Below, piece after piece: positions 8,696 to 17,018 of a DNA stretch of 64,000 nt. The notes beneath the pieces were generated by a model. The model was not told where the DNA came from, did no database searches, and saw nothing but the letters and a program-made list of their open reading frames with translations. This DNA comes from Flavobacterium sp. IB48. GTDB taxonomy: Bacteria > Bacteroidota > Bacteroidia > Flavobacteriales > Flavobacteriaceae. How positions within the stretch are numbered: the first letter of the stretch is position 1; the number at the start of each line of letters is the position of its first letter. The translations under genes were made by a program, and so were the position numbers. The stretch lies in NCBI RefSeq assembly GCF_016405855.1, contig NZ_JAEFCA010000004.1, positions 530,075-594,074 of the forward strand, given 5' to 3'.

Positions 8696-8800
8696 AGATT
8701 CTAAGGTTGTGAGTTGCTAAGATTCTAAGTTTTTTTAAAGTTGCTGATATTCTAAGATATAAAGTTTTTTTGCTATTGAAAACTTAGCAACTTAGTATCT
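8696..8800. repeat. octamer-period intergenic repeat
   Basis: CTAAG-type octamers recur at 8696-8760, and reverse-complement CTTAG units at 8780-8800. The element fills most of the gap between the cysM stop and the reductase start. Confidence 0.75.
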
Positions 8801-8803
8801 TTT

Positions 8804-9691
8804 TTAATCAAATAAATCCGAAGATAAATAACGATCTCCTCTATCGCAGATAACGGCAACCACAACTCCAGATTCTAATTGTTCGGCAATTTTTAAGGCA
8901 ACAGCAACAGAACCCCCGCTGCTCATTCCTGCAAAAACGCCTTCTTCTAGAGCTAGTCTTTTGGTCATTGCGCGTGCTTCTTCTTCGCTCACATCGATAA
9001 CCGTATCAACTTTAGAAGCATCAAATATTTTAGGAAGATATTCTTGTGGCCATTTACGGATACCAGGAATCTGAGATCCATCGCTTGGTTGTGCGCCAAC
9101 AATCTGAACGTTCGGATTTTTTTCTTTCAAATAAGTTGAAGTTCCTATAATCGTTCCTGTTGTTCCCATAGCCGATACGAAATGAGTAACCGTTCCGTCA
9201 GTATCGTTCCAAATTTCAGGCCCAGTTGTTTTATAGTGTGCTTTCCAGTTATCGTCATTGGCAAACTGGTTTAGCATCAAATAACCGCCTTGTGCTACTT
9301 TTTTATCAGCATAATCTCTAGAACCAATAATTCCTTCGCTCGCAGGAGTAAGAATAACTGTCGCACCATAAGCACGCATAGTCTGAGTGCGTTCTTTTGT
9401 AGAATCTTCTGGTAAAACCAATTCAATTTCGATACCAAATAATTGAGCAATCATAGCAAGGGCAATTCCAGTGTTTCCGCTGGTTGCCTCAATTAATTTA
9501 TCTCCTTTTTTGATATCGCCTCTTTCCAACGCTGCAGCGATCATGTTGTATGCTGCTCTATCTTTTACACTTCCTCCTGGATTATTTCCTTCCAGTTTCA
9601 GTAAAAGTTTTACATTTTTATTTTTAACTAGATTGACAGTCTCCATAAGTGGAGTGTTGCCAATTAGGTTTAATAATTTATGTGAATTCAT
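8804..9691 (-). CDS. cysM: cysteine synthase CysM
   Basis: A 295-residue PLP enzyme that makes cysteine from O-acetylserine and sulfide (or thiosulfate). The PLP lysine is K43 in GGSVKDR, and the phosphate-binding TSGNTG loop lies near residue 70. The motif GTTGTIIGT and a C-terminal GMSSGG are also present. Length and sequence fit the CysM branch. It starts one base after the stop of the serine acetyltransferase gene, so the two consecutive pathway steps are co-transcribed. A second, different cysteine synthase family gene lies at 54968-56008. Confidence 0.9.
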   Translation of the reverse strand: MNSHKLLNLIGNTPLMETVNLVKNKNVKLLLKLEGNNPGGSVKDRAAYNMIAAALERGDIKKGDKLIEATSGNTGIALAMIAQLFGIEIELVLPEDSTKERTQTMRAYGATVILTPASEGIIGSRDYADKKVAQGGYLMLNQFANDDNWKAHYKTTGPEIWNDTDGTVTHFVSAMGTTGTIIGTSTYLKEKNPNVQIVGAQPSDGSQIPGIRKWPQEYLPKIFDASKVDTVIDVSEEEARAMTKRLALEEGVFAGMSSGGSVAVALKIAEQLESGVVVAVICDRGDRYLSSDLFD

Positions 9692-9692
9692 G

Positions 9693-10484
9693 TTATTTTT
9701 TTTCTTTTATTTTAACTTCAGTAGTAGTGGTGTTTAAAACGATAGAATCTTCAGGAATTGATTTCGTAACCCACGCATTTCCTCCAACAACACTGTTTTT
9801 TCCAATTATAGTTTCTCCGCCAAGAATTGTAGCATTGGCGTAAATGCAAACATTTGCCTCGACAGTTGGGTGTCTTTTTGCATTTTTCATCTCTTTGCTT
9901 ACACTTAATGCACCAAGCGTAACGCCCTGATAAATTTTTACATGTTTCTTGATTACAGTAGTTTCACCAATTACGATACCTGTTGCGTGATCGATGAAAA
10001 ATGGCGATGCAATATCGGCCCCTGCATGAATATCTGTACCCGTAATTCTATGTGCGTATTCGCTCATCAATCGAGAAAAAAGCAATAAATCAAGATGATA
10101 TAACTCGTGGCTTAGTCTGTAAATTGCAATGGCATAAAATCCAGGATAGCCTAAGTATACTTCGTCGATGCTGTTTGAAGCGGGATCATTTTCAAGGATA
10201 TATTCGGCATCCTGATTTAGTTTTTCTAAAACTCCCGGAAGTTTTTCTAAAAAGCGATCCCAAATAGATTCACATAAATTTTGGGGCTTTTTGCAGGCCA
10301 AAACAGCAATTTCTTTAAAACGAAATTCCAATTCGTCAATGCTTTCGTCTAGCGCTGCATTAGAATCAAAAAGAGTATAAAAAAGCTTTTCTGTAAAGTC
10401 TTCTGTTTTGGTTTTAATGCCGTAATTTATGTGTGAATGGCTTTTTAAAGCTCTTATATTTTGTATGATATTTTCTTTTGTCAC
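9693..10484 (-). CDS. serine O-acetyltransferase
   Basis: Makes O-acetylserine from serine and acetyl-CoA, the first step of cysteine synthesis. It has an N-terminal helical region, then a left-handed beta-helix with hexapeptide repeats and the catalytic HPTVE segment (histidine in KRHPTVE). It resembles the EpsC type used by Bacteroidota. The start was placed at the GTG at 10484 (VTKENIIQ) because homologues typically begin there; an in-frame ATG at 10550 would add 22 poorly conserved residues. First gene of the pair with cysM. Confidence 0.85.
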   Translation of the reverse strand: MTKENIIQNIRALKSHSHINYGIKTKTEDFTEKLFYTLFDSNAALDESIDELEFRFKEIAVLACKKPQNLCESIWDRFLEKLPGVLEKLNQDAEYILENDPASNSIDEVYLGYPGFYAIAIYRLSHELYHLDLLLFSRLMSEYAHRITGTDIHAGADIASPFFIDHATGIVIGETTVIKKHVKIYQGVTLGALSVSKEMKNAKRHPTVEANVCIYANATILGGETIIGKNSVVGGNAWVTKSIPEDSIVLNTTTTEVKIKEKK

Positions 10485-10575
10485 AATGGTAAAAATGAAT
10501 GAATAATTTTGGAACGTTAAAAGTAAGGCGTTTTTTGGAAATAAAATCACGATTTAACTAAAGAAATTTACTTCA

Positions 10576-10609
10576 CAAAGTTAGATTTGTGATAAAAGGC
10601 AGATTGCAA
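10576..10609 (-). promoter_or_regulatory. promoter of the cysteine synthesis pair
   Basis: TTG at 10609-10607, a 23-bp spacer and TAACTTTG at 10583-10576 match the Flavobacterium -33/-7 consensus. Confidence 0.65.
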
Positions 10610-10674
10610 GCTGTTCTTTTTTATGCAATTCTTAAGAAGTTAATTACGTAAATTAGCTTTCAAAATATATTAAA

Positions 10675-11376
10675 ATGGAAAACAAACAAACATTTAAAAG
10701 TGCAGTTTCGGGGCTTTCTTTTGAGGAGAAAGAGAAAATTTGGGGTAAAGATATACACGATCCTATTTTGGGGTTAATAAAAAAGGAATACCCAGATTTC
10801 AGTACAGAAGACTGCATTTCTGTAAATGAACTAAATCTTTACCGTCAAAAATATATTTCAAATTACCTTTCTACTGAAATCGGAGCGCTTTCTGCGATGG
10901 AGAAAAATGTTATTTCTTCATTAAAAGAAGATAAATCGATTGTTAGTATTGTTGAAGACGAAGAAGAAATTAGAAGTTTAGGACAAAAAGTAGCCGATAA
11001 AGTAGCCGATTTTGGAGGAAGCTGGACTTTTATCATTTCTTTTGTGGTTTTTATTACGCTATGGATTGGCGCAAATGTTTATATTTTCTTGAATAAAGGC
11101 TTTGATCCGTATCCGTTTATTCTCTTAAACTTAATTCTTTCCTGTGTTGCCGCTTTGCAGGCACCTGTTATTATGATGAGTCAAAATCGTCAAGAAGAGA
11201 AAGATCGCAATCGTGCTAAAAAAGATTATATGATCAATCTGAAATCGGAATTGGAGATTAGATTAATTCATGATAAAATTGATCATTTGATTATGCATCA
11301 GCAGCAAGAATTAATCGAAATTCAGAAAGTTCAAATCGAGATGATGAATGATATTTTGAATCAGATTAAGAAATAA
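10675..11376 (+). CDS. DUF1003 domain membrane protein
   Basis: A 233-residue protein. The DUF1003 region covers about residues 100-190 with two transmembrane helices (FIISFVVFITLWIG and FILLNLILSCVAAL) joined by a short loop. It is followed by the family motif MMSQNRQEEKDR and a C-terminal coiled-coil-like segment. The N-terminal 90 residues are soluble. The function of DUF1003 is unknown; members are cytoplasmic membrane proteins. It appears to be its own transcription unit. Confidence 0.85.
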   Translation: MENKQTFKSAVSGLSFEEKEKIWGKDIHDPILGLIKKEYPDFSTEDCISVNELNLYRQKYISNYLSTEIGALSAMEKNVISSLKEDKSIVSIVEDEEEIRSLGQKVADKVADFGGSWTFIISFVVFITLWIGANVYIFLNKGFDPYPFILLNLILSCVAALQAPVIMMSQNRQEEKDRNRAKKDYMINLKSELEIRLIHDKIDHLIMHQQQELIEIQKVQIEMMNDILNQIKK

Positions 11377-11389
11377 GAAAGCAAAAAGC

Positions 11390-11713
11390 TCAGAAATAAA
11401 AGTGTTTGAAATAATATCCGCCGAGCATAAAAATGAAATTTACGATAGCAACGTTCCAAATGATTTTTTTGTAATTTCTGGATTTATCCAAGAAATGAAA
11501 TGCTGCAAAAACGAATAATAAAAGGCAGGTAAAAATGGCTGGATACATTTTAAAAGCGGCCAAAAATTCGCCTTGAAAAAGTAAGAATAAAGAGCGCTGA
11601 AATCCACATCCTAAACAGTCATAACCAAAGACAGTTTTGAACAGGCAAGGGATCATATATTTCTCTAAACTCATGGCAGATCTTTTTGCAATTTTACTAA
11701 AAAAATATGACAA
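11390..11713 (-). CDS. DUF2752 domain protein
   Basis: A 107-residue membrane protein of the DUF2752 family. The conserved CLGCGFQRS motif (about residues 34-42) is followed by two hydrophobic helices. The family is small, membrane-embedded and of unknown function. The start is uncertain: ATG codons at 11713, 11674 and 11656 are in frame. It converges with the DUF1003 gene with a 13-bp gap and no strong terminator. Confidence 0.78.
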   Translation of the reverse strand: MSYFFSKIAKRSAMSLEKYMIPCLFKTVFGYDCLGCGFQRSLFLLFQGEFLAAFKMYPAIFTCLLLFVFAAFHFLDKSRNYKKIIWNVAIVNFIFMLGGYYFKHFYF

Positions 11714-11781
11714 ACGTTTCGAGCAGTATAGGAGTAGTACTTGAAAGTTTCCTATTTTTGAAATCTTAAAATGTAGAAAGG

Positions 11782-11955
11782 ATGAAAACTTTTAAAATTA
11801 TAATAATGATTCTTGCTATTTCGGTTGCGTTTTACGAGCAGGTTTCAGAAGAAAAAAACATCTATATCATGATTGCTGCAATTGTGGTTTTTATGTTTGG
11901 AATGATGCAATTGAGCGCAAAAACGCCAAGTAAAAATAACGATAAAGAGGAGTAG
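11782..11955 (+). CDS. 57-residue two-helix membrane protein
   Basis: An ATG at 11782 opens a 58-codon frame with two hydrophobic segments (about residues 5-18 and 28-44) and a charged Lys/Glu-rich tail. The stop at 11953-11955 is one base before the start of the Smr protein gene, so the two are almost certainly co-transcribed. A TATTTTTG -7 element lies at 11753-11760. Family not recognised. Confidence 0.7.
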   Translation: MKTFKIIIMILAISVAFYEQVSEEKNIYIMIAAIVVFMFGMMQLSAKTPSKNNDKEE

Positions 11956-11956
11956 G

Positions 11957-12508
11957 ATGCTTGCAAAAGGAGATAAGGTTTCTGTACTGGACGAAGCCAT
12001 AAACGGAACGGTAGTTTCGGTTAAAAATAACGAAGTTTTGATTGAAACTGACGATGGATTTGTGATGACATTTTTAGTCAACGAATTGCTTAAGATTCAA
12101 GATACCAGTAATTTAATGAATTCTATTAAAAGAATAGATTTAGATGAAGTTTCAAAAGAAAAAACAGAGCCAAAACCACGAAGTTTTGTCAAAGAAAAGA
12201 AAGATAAACGTGATGTGGGCGTTCCAGAATTTGATTTGCACATCGAAAAATTGGTTCCAAATAAACGCGGAATGTCGAACTATGATATTTTAACTTTACA
12301 AACGGAAACTGCAAAAAGACATATCGAATTTGCGATTAGAAATCGCATTCCGAAAATTGTTTTTATTCATGGTGTGGGTGAAGGAATTTTGAAAGCTGAG
12401 CTTGACTTTTTACTTGGCCGTTATGACGGAATTGACTTTCAGGATGCCAATTATCAAAAATATGGTCTAGGAGCTACTGAAGTTTATATAAGACAAAACA
12501 ATAAATAA
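11957..12508 (+). CDS. Smr domain protein (MutS2-like, DUF2027-type)
   Basis: A 183-residue protein with an N-terminal SH3-like beta region (about 1-50) and a C-terminal Smr domain (about 90-183). The Smr signatures DLHIEKL and HGVGEG are present. Smr domains are nucleic acid nicking or binding modules. This stand-alone form lacks the MutS ATPase, so a role in RNA or DNA cleavage is possible but unproven. It follows a tiny membrane protein gene by one base. Confidence 0.85.
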   Translation: MLAKGDKVSVLDEAINGTVVSVKNNEVLIETDDGFVMTFLVNELLKIQDTSNLMNSIKRIDLDEVSKEKTEPKPRSFVKEKKDKRDVGVPEFDLHIEKLVPNKRGMSNYDILTLQTETAKRHIEFAIRNRIPKIVFIHGVGEGILKAELDFLLGRYDGIDFQDANYQKYGLGATEVYIRQNNK

Positions 12509-12550
12509 GAAAGCTTTTTTTGAAGTAAAAAAGCATAATTGTAAAGCATA

Positions 12551-12614
12551 AAAAAACGTCTGTTTTTTGTCCTGATTTAGTTTTAAAATCATTTCAAAAA
12601 ACAGACGTTTTTTT
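12551..12614. terminator. strong bidirectional terminator
   Basis: Perfectly complementary arms at about 12551-12569 and 12595-12614 (AACGTCTGTTTTTTG core), with A- and T-rich flanks and a 25-nt loop, between converging genes. Confidence 0.88.
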
Positions 12615-12658
12615 TGTAAGAATTATTCGAGCGACATTCTATCTAGAAATCTATGTCT

Positions 12659-13645
12659 TTAGTTGGTTTCAGCTCGTTCAATTTTTCCAAGAAGGAAACT
12701 GCTTCCAAGTTTAAAGTGGCTATTTCCTTTTTGTAGAATTACATTTTTAAGTACAATTGTGTGCTCATAAACTTGTCCGGTTAAAGTAGTGGTTACTTCA
12801 ATAATTCCGCTCTGATTTGCTACACCAAGTTTACCTGTCCATGTTTCGTCGATTACAGGAGAAGCTGGCTGTACTTTAGCGCAAACAAAAGCTGGAGTGA
12901 TAGATCCCGTTTCTGCTTTTGCAGTTCTGTAAAAGATTTTATTTTGAGTAGCAGTTATCAAACTTGTTCTTGGCTTCCCGCTAGGCGTAGGGTCATTAAC
13001 AAGCAATGTTGGATCGATATCATCAATTGACAAATAGAACGAATTGTTATAATTATAGACTCTGCTAGCTTCATCACACTCATAAGCTAAACCATTTGGA
13101 TTTGTTTTAAAAGTTAAATTGGCTGGTGTTACAGTTGTTGTATATAATCCAAACTCAAACGTAGGTTCTGTTTGCTTTCCTGCAGGTTTTTGAAATGATA
13201 TATTTTTAAAAATAATGCTGTGGGTATATCCTGTAACTCTTGAACCATCGTCAGTGGTATTTGGTTTTTCGTTTTGAGTAGTTGAAATTTCAATTGTACC
13301 GTCTACACCAAGCCATTCTTCAGTTACTTTTGGTGTGCTTGGCGGTATTAAACCGCAAATATTATCTTTTGTTACTGCTCCATCATAAGCTCTATAGACA
13401 ACACGATAAGTACTGCTATTGATAGTATAAGTGTAAGTTGAAGAATCATTAACAATTGCTCCATTTGGCATTTGCAATAAAAGCGCTTCCTGATTTTTTA
13501 GCTTGTAAATCAAGGTATTAGTAGTAGGGTCGCAGGCTTGAGATTCCTCAATATCCGAAAAGTCTATTTTGTCTACAGTTAAATCTCCATCATCACATCC
13601 ATTCAAGAAAAGTGCAAATAATAGGAGGGCAGCATATTTTTTCAT
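12659..13645 (-). CDS. lipoprotein with an internal duplication
   Basis: A 328-residue exported protein. The start was set at the ATG at 13645, which gives a lipoprotein signal (FLNGCDDGD, lipobox near residue 17); the longer frame begins upstream of the likely promoter. The mature part looks like two diverged copies of one domain. Copy 1 has CGLIPPSTPKVTEEWLG then HSIIFKNISFQK; copy 2 has CAKVQPASPVIDETWTG then HTIVLKNVILQK. Family and function are not recognised. It is transcribed divergently from the cysteine desulfurase. Confidence 0.8.
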   Translation of the reverse strand: MKKYAALLLFALFLNGCDDGDLTVDKIDFSDIEESQACDPTTNTLIYKLKNQEALLLQMPNGAIVNDSSTYTYTINSSTYRVVYRAYDGAVTKDNICGLIPPSTPKVTEEWLGVDGTIEISTTQNEKPNTTDDGSRVTGYTHSIIFKNISFQKPAGKQTEPTFEFGLYTTTVTPANLTFKTNPNGLAYECDEASRVYNYNNSFYLSIDDIDPTLLVNDPTPSGKPRTSLITATQNKIFYRTAKAETGSITPAFVCAKVQPASPVIDETWTGKLGVANQSGIIEVTTTLTGQVYEHTIVLKNVILQKGNSHFKLGSSFLLGKIERAETN

Positions 13646-13663
13646 CGTAAAATTTATTTGTGT

Positions 13664-13727
13664 CAAAAATAGTGAAAAAATTGCCAAATGATATTTAAGA
13701 TTTGACAATTGATATTTCTTAACTTTG
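13664..13727. promoter_or_regulatory. divergent promoter region
   Basis: TATTTTTG on the minus strand (13671-13664) faces the lipoprotein gene. TAACTTTG on the plus strand (13720-13727), with a TTG 15 bp upstream, faces the cysteine desulfurase start at 13733. Confidence 0.6.
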
Positions 13728-13732
13728 CAGTA

Positions 13733-14857
13733 ATGAAAAAAGTATACCTAGATAATGCCTCAACAACTGCAATGCGTCCTGAAGTAATTCAGGAAATGAC
13801 TAAAATAATGCTTGAAGATTACGGAAATCCGTCGTCTACACACAGTTTTGGGCGAAATGCTAAAACAATATTAGAGCTTTCGAGAAAGAGTATTGCAAAA
13901 CATTTAAACTGTACTGCTCAAGAAATAATTTTTACATCTGGAGGTACTGAAGCCAACAACTGGATTCTGCGCTCTTCTGTTGAAGATTTGAAGGTAGAGA
14001 GAATTATTACTTCAAAAATTGAACACCATGCTGTTTTGCATACTGTTTGGGCGCTTCAAGAAGAATATAATATTCAGGTTGACTACGTTAATGTAAATGC
14101 AGACGGAAGTTTGGATTTAACGCATTTATCCAATTTATTGGCCGAAGAAAAAAAGACTTTGGTGAGTTTAATGCATGTAAATAACGAAACTGGAACTATT
14201 TTAGATCTAGATCGCGTAAGTTTGATTTGCAAACAATATAATGCTCTGTTTCATTCAGACACAGTTCAGTCGATAGGGAAAACTGAAATCGATTTGCAAA
14301 AGACTCCTATTGATTTTATTTTGGCTAGTGCGCATAAGTTTCATGGGCCAAAAGGTATCGGATTTGCTTTTATTCGAAAAAATTCTGGTCTACAACCGTT
14401 GTTTTTTGGTGGAGAACAAGAAAAAGGTCTTCGCGCAGGAACTGAGGCCGTGCATCAAATTGCTGGTATGGCAAAAGCTTTATCTATTTCGTATGCAAAA
14501 CTAGAAGAAGAGAGAGCTTATATTTTAGGTTTGAAAAATTATCTGATAGAGCAATTTGAAATTCATTTTCCTAATTTTAGAATCAACGGAAAAAAAGACG
14601 ATTTCTATAATCTCATCAATGTCATTTTACCTTTTTCATCAGATAAAACTTCGATGTTGCTTTTTAGTTTGGATATGAAAGGGATTGCAGTTTCTAGAGG
14701 AAGCGCTTGCCAGTCTGGAAGTATAAAACCTTCTCATGTATTAAACGAAATGCTTTCGGAGACTGATTTAAAATTGCCAAATCTCCGAATTTCATTTAGT
14801 CATTATAATACAAAAGAAGATATCGATTGGCTGGTTGAGAGTTTGAAAACGGTCTAA
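13733..14857 (+). CDS. cysteine desulfurase (NifS/IscS family)
   Basis: A 374-residue PLP aminotransferase-fold enzyme that moves sulfur from cysteine to a persulfide. The PLP lysine is K202 in SAHKFHGPKG, and the active-site cysteine is C326 in RGSACQSG. The FTSGGTEANN motif is also present. Start taken at 13733 (MKKVYLDNAS), where the family begins; the upstream in-frame codon would sit inside the promoter. The short active-site loop suggests the NifS/IscS class. It stands alone without an iscU neighbour, so its acceptor could be tRNA thiolation or Fe-S assembly. Confidence 0.9.
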   Translation: MKKVYLDNASTTAMRPEVIQEMTKIMLEDYGNPSSTHSFGRNAKTILELSRKSIAKHLNCTAQEIIFTSGGTEANNWILRSSVEDLKVERIITSKIEHHAVLHTVWALQEEYNIQVDYVNVNADGSLDLTHLSNLLAEEKKTLVSLMHVNNETGTILDLDRVSLICKQYNALFHSDTVQSIGKTEIDLQKTPIDFILASAHKFHGPKGIGFAFIRKNSGLQPLFFGGEQEKGLRAGTEAVHQIAGMAKALSISYAKLEEERAYILGLKNYLIEQFEIHFPNFRINGKKDDFYNLINVILPFSSDKTSMLLFSLDMKGIAVSRGSACQSGSIKPSHVLNEMLSETDLKLPNLRISFSHYNTKEDIDWLVESLKTV

Positions 14858-14885
14858 GCTACTAAGGTTCTGAGATTCTAAGTTT
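14854..14885. repeat. octamer-period repeat, single arm
   Basis: Starting at the desulfurase stop, CTAAG-type units recur at 8-bp steps (TACTAAGG, TTCTGAGA, TTCTAAGT). No inverted partner is seen before the terminator. Confidence 0.65.
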
Positions 14886-14951
14886 TTAAACGCGGAGTGC
14901 GCTAAGTAATTGCGCAAAATCCGTTAAGATTCTTTTAAAACCATTAAAATG

Positions 14952-14997
14952 AAAAAGTTCGCAAAGTTTATTTTGATAAAGCTTTGCGAACTTTTTT
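14952..14997. terminator. bidirectional terminator
   Basis: A 15-bp stem (AAAAAGTTCGCAAAG and its complement) with a 15-nt loop and T-run, between converging desulfurase and Sua5 genes. Confidence 0.88.
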
Positions 14998-15024
14998 ATA
15001 CTCTATTTAGATTCTCAATAAAAG

Positions 15025-15585
15025 CTATTTGCGGATAACTTTTACTTGAGAATCGTTTGTTAATTTGATTATTGTAGAAGATTTTCCGTTTATTTTGTCT
15101 TGATTTAATTTTACTACGTAATCAACGCCATTAATAATCTCTGGGCTAATATCCTTAAAAGCAATTGGCGTAGGTTGTCCTGAAATATTTGCAGAGGTCG
15201 AAACCAATGGTTTTTTCATTCTTTCCATCAATTTATAGCAAAAAGGCTCTTTTACCAGTCTTACCCCAAGAGATTTGTCGGCAGCAATAATATTTGAAGC
15301 AACGTTTCTGGCGTCATCAAGAATTAAAGTAGTTGGTTTGTCTGATAGCTCCCAGATTTGCCAAGCAACTTCGGGAATGTTTTTAAATACGTTATACATC
15401 ATCTTTTCGCCATTCATTAAAACAATCATGCTTTGTGTTTCTGCGCGCTGTTTTAATTTATATATTTTAGCAACAGCTTCAGCATTTGTAGCATCACAGC
15501 CAATTCCCCAAACAGTATCTGTCGGATATAAGATTATGCCACCGTTTTTAATTACTTCGTATGCGTTGATGATTTCCTCGTTCAT
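15025..15585 (-). CDS. L-threonylcarbamoyladenylate synthase (Sua5/YrdC/TsaC)
   Basis: A 186-residue YrdC-domain protein that makes threonylcarbamoyl-AMP from threonine, bicarbonate and ATP for tRNA t6A37 modification. Visible signatures are YPTDTVWGIGCDA near the N-terminus, the KQRAETQ segment (KxR pattern) and STSANISGQPTP. It lacks the C-terminal Sua5 domain, so it is the short TsaC-like form. A TAACTTTG -7 element lies at 15617-15610. Confidence 0.9.
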   Translation of the reverse strand: MNEEIINAYEVIKNGGIILYPTDTVWGIGCDATNAEAVAKIYKLKQRAETQSMIVLMNGEKMMYNVFKNIPEVAWQIWELSDKPTTLILDDARNVASNIIAADKSLGVRLVKEPFCYKLMERMKKPLVSTSANISGQPTPIAFKDISPEIINGVDYVVKLNQDKINGKSSTIIKLTNDSQVKVIRK

Positions 15586-15609
15586 TTTACAAATTATATT
15601 TTAAGATTA

Positions 15610-15617
15610 CAAAGTTA
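15610..15617 (-). promoter_or_regulatory. -7 element of the Sua5-like gene
   Basis: TAACTTTG on the minus strand, 25 bp upstream of the ATG, matches TAnnTTTG. No TTG was found at the -33 position. Confidence 0.5.
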
Positions 15618-15702
15618 TAAATTTTACTTGTAATTGTTTTTTATAGTATTTGTAAATAGAAAATCTATTGTGTTTTGAAGTCGTTTTGTAAAAGCTAGAT
15701 GT

Positions 15703-16881
15703 TTATGATTTTACAGAAGAAGATTTTAATTTTACTTTCGCTAATTCCATCAATGGATGTTCGATGTACTTAAATGTCAATTGGCTAATAAAAATTAACG
15801 GAAAAACGGATAAGGCAATAACAGACCAAAATTCATTATCAGTCATTTTTTTTGCTTCTTCAAATCCGATAACAAAATAGAAAATGACAAATAACAAAAT
15901 GCCATGCAATAAGTAAATGCTATAGGTTATTTGTCCAAATTTTCTTGAAAAGGCACTTGATAAAATTCCAAAAAAGCTATTTCCGGAAGCAATTATTATA
16001 AATACAATTGAAGTGATAATGATTGGGATTGGTCTTCTTCCGCTATCGAAAAAATAAACCGAGCACACAAGTAAAGAAATAGCAAGAAAAGTATATTTTT
16101 TTTGCTTTAAAACAGTTCCAAAAATATTTTTTTTGATTACCAAAGCCGCAATAATACCTCCAAGAAATGGAAAGAAATGTCTTAAAGAAGAACCATTAAT
16201 AATCATTATTAGAGCCGCTACTACAGTAAAAGATAAAATGATTTTATAGTTTACTTTAATCTTGAAAAATAATGCAATAAGAGGCAATAAAAAGTAGAAA
16301 ACCCATTCGTACGGCAGCGTCCAAGTGATGCCGGCATTTAACAAAAAACTATCTTCTAGTCCGTTGATATTTAATCCTTTTTTTACATTGAAAAATATCC
16401 ATGACAGTATGGTCACAATATTTTCTGAGAATGGAACTTTTGACTTAAAATTCGTTAGATAACCAGCAATAAAAAATATAATGCCAACAGAAAAAAGATA
16501 CATCGGGAAAAGTCTGTATAAACGAGCACTGATATATGCGGACCAGTTAATTTCTTTGTTTTTGCTATTTATTAATTTTAGAGTAAAAAGAAAAGCAGTA
16601 ATTACAAAGAAAAAAGCAACTGTTGTTTGTCCAAAATGGTTAAATAGATTTGAAATAGGTTCATTCCATTCGCCACTTTGAAGAAAAAATCTCCAGATAT
16701 AACTATGATGCAGGAAAACAAAAAATGCTAGATAACCTCTTAAGCCATCTATTTCTGGATAGCGAACATCAAGTACCTCTATTTTTACTAATTTATTTGT
16801 TAGCAGTACAGAAAAAATTAAAGCAAACGTTATGAGGATTGAATAAATACTAAAAGTTAATATCATTTTTTGAGGAAACAA
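15703..16881 (-). CDS. acyltransferase 3 family membrane protein (OafA-like)
   Basis: A 392-residue integral membrane acyltransferase with about ten hydrophobic helices. The family signature RYPEIDGLRGYLAFFVFLHH includes the catalytic-region histidine, and the C-terminal YSIYLLHG segment is typical. Such enzymes O-acetylate sugars of lipopolysaccharide or other glycans using acyl-CoA. It lies next to a run of glycosyltransferases, which supports surface glycan decoration. Start at 16881 or 16866. A TATGTTTG -7 element is at 16930-16923. Confidence 0.87.
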   Translation of the reverse strand: MFPQKMILTFSIYSILITFALIFSVLLTNKLVKIEVLDVRYPEIDGLRGYLAFFVFLHHSYIWRFFLQSGEWNEPISNLFNHFGQTTVAFFFVITAFLFTLKLINSKNKEINWSAYISARLYRLFPMYLFSVGIIFFIAGYLTNFKSKVPFSENIVTILSWIFFNVKKGLNINGLEDSFLLNAGITWTLPYEWVFYFLLPLIALFFKIKVNYKIILSFTVVAALIMIINGSSLRHFFPFLGGIIAALVIKKNIFGTVLKQKKYTFLAISLLVCSVYFFDSGRRPIPIIITSIVFIIIASGNSFFGILSSAFSRKFGQITYSIYLLHGILLFVIFYFVIGFEEAKKMTDNEFWSVIALSVFPLIFISQLTFKYIEHPLMELAKVKLKSSSVKS

Positions 16882-17018
16882 TTTTTTGTTGTGGTGTTTT
16901 TAATTAATTTTTTAAACTTTTGCAAACATACTAAACGAGTTTTGAATGCAAAAATTTTACGGTTAAAATTATCTTAAATAAATTGAATCCTACACGTTTG
17001 ACTTTTAAAATCAAAAAG

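Noticed and set aside
8696..8800. Octamer repeats as a CRISPR array
   Set aside because: Units are 8 bp with no spacers of constant length and no cas genes nearby.
11845..12081. Leftward 78-codon frame over the tiny membrane protein and Smr genes
   Set aside because: It overlaps two better-supported genes on the other strand and has no family features.
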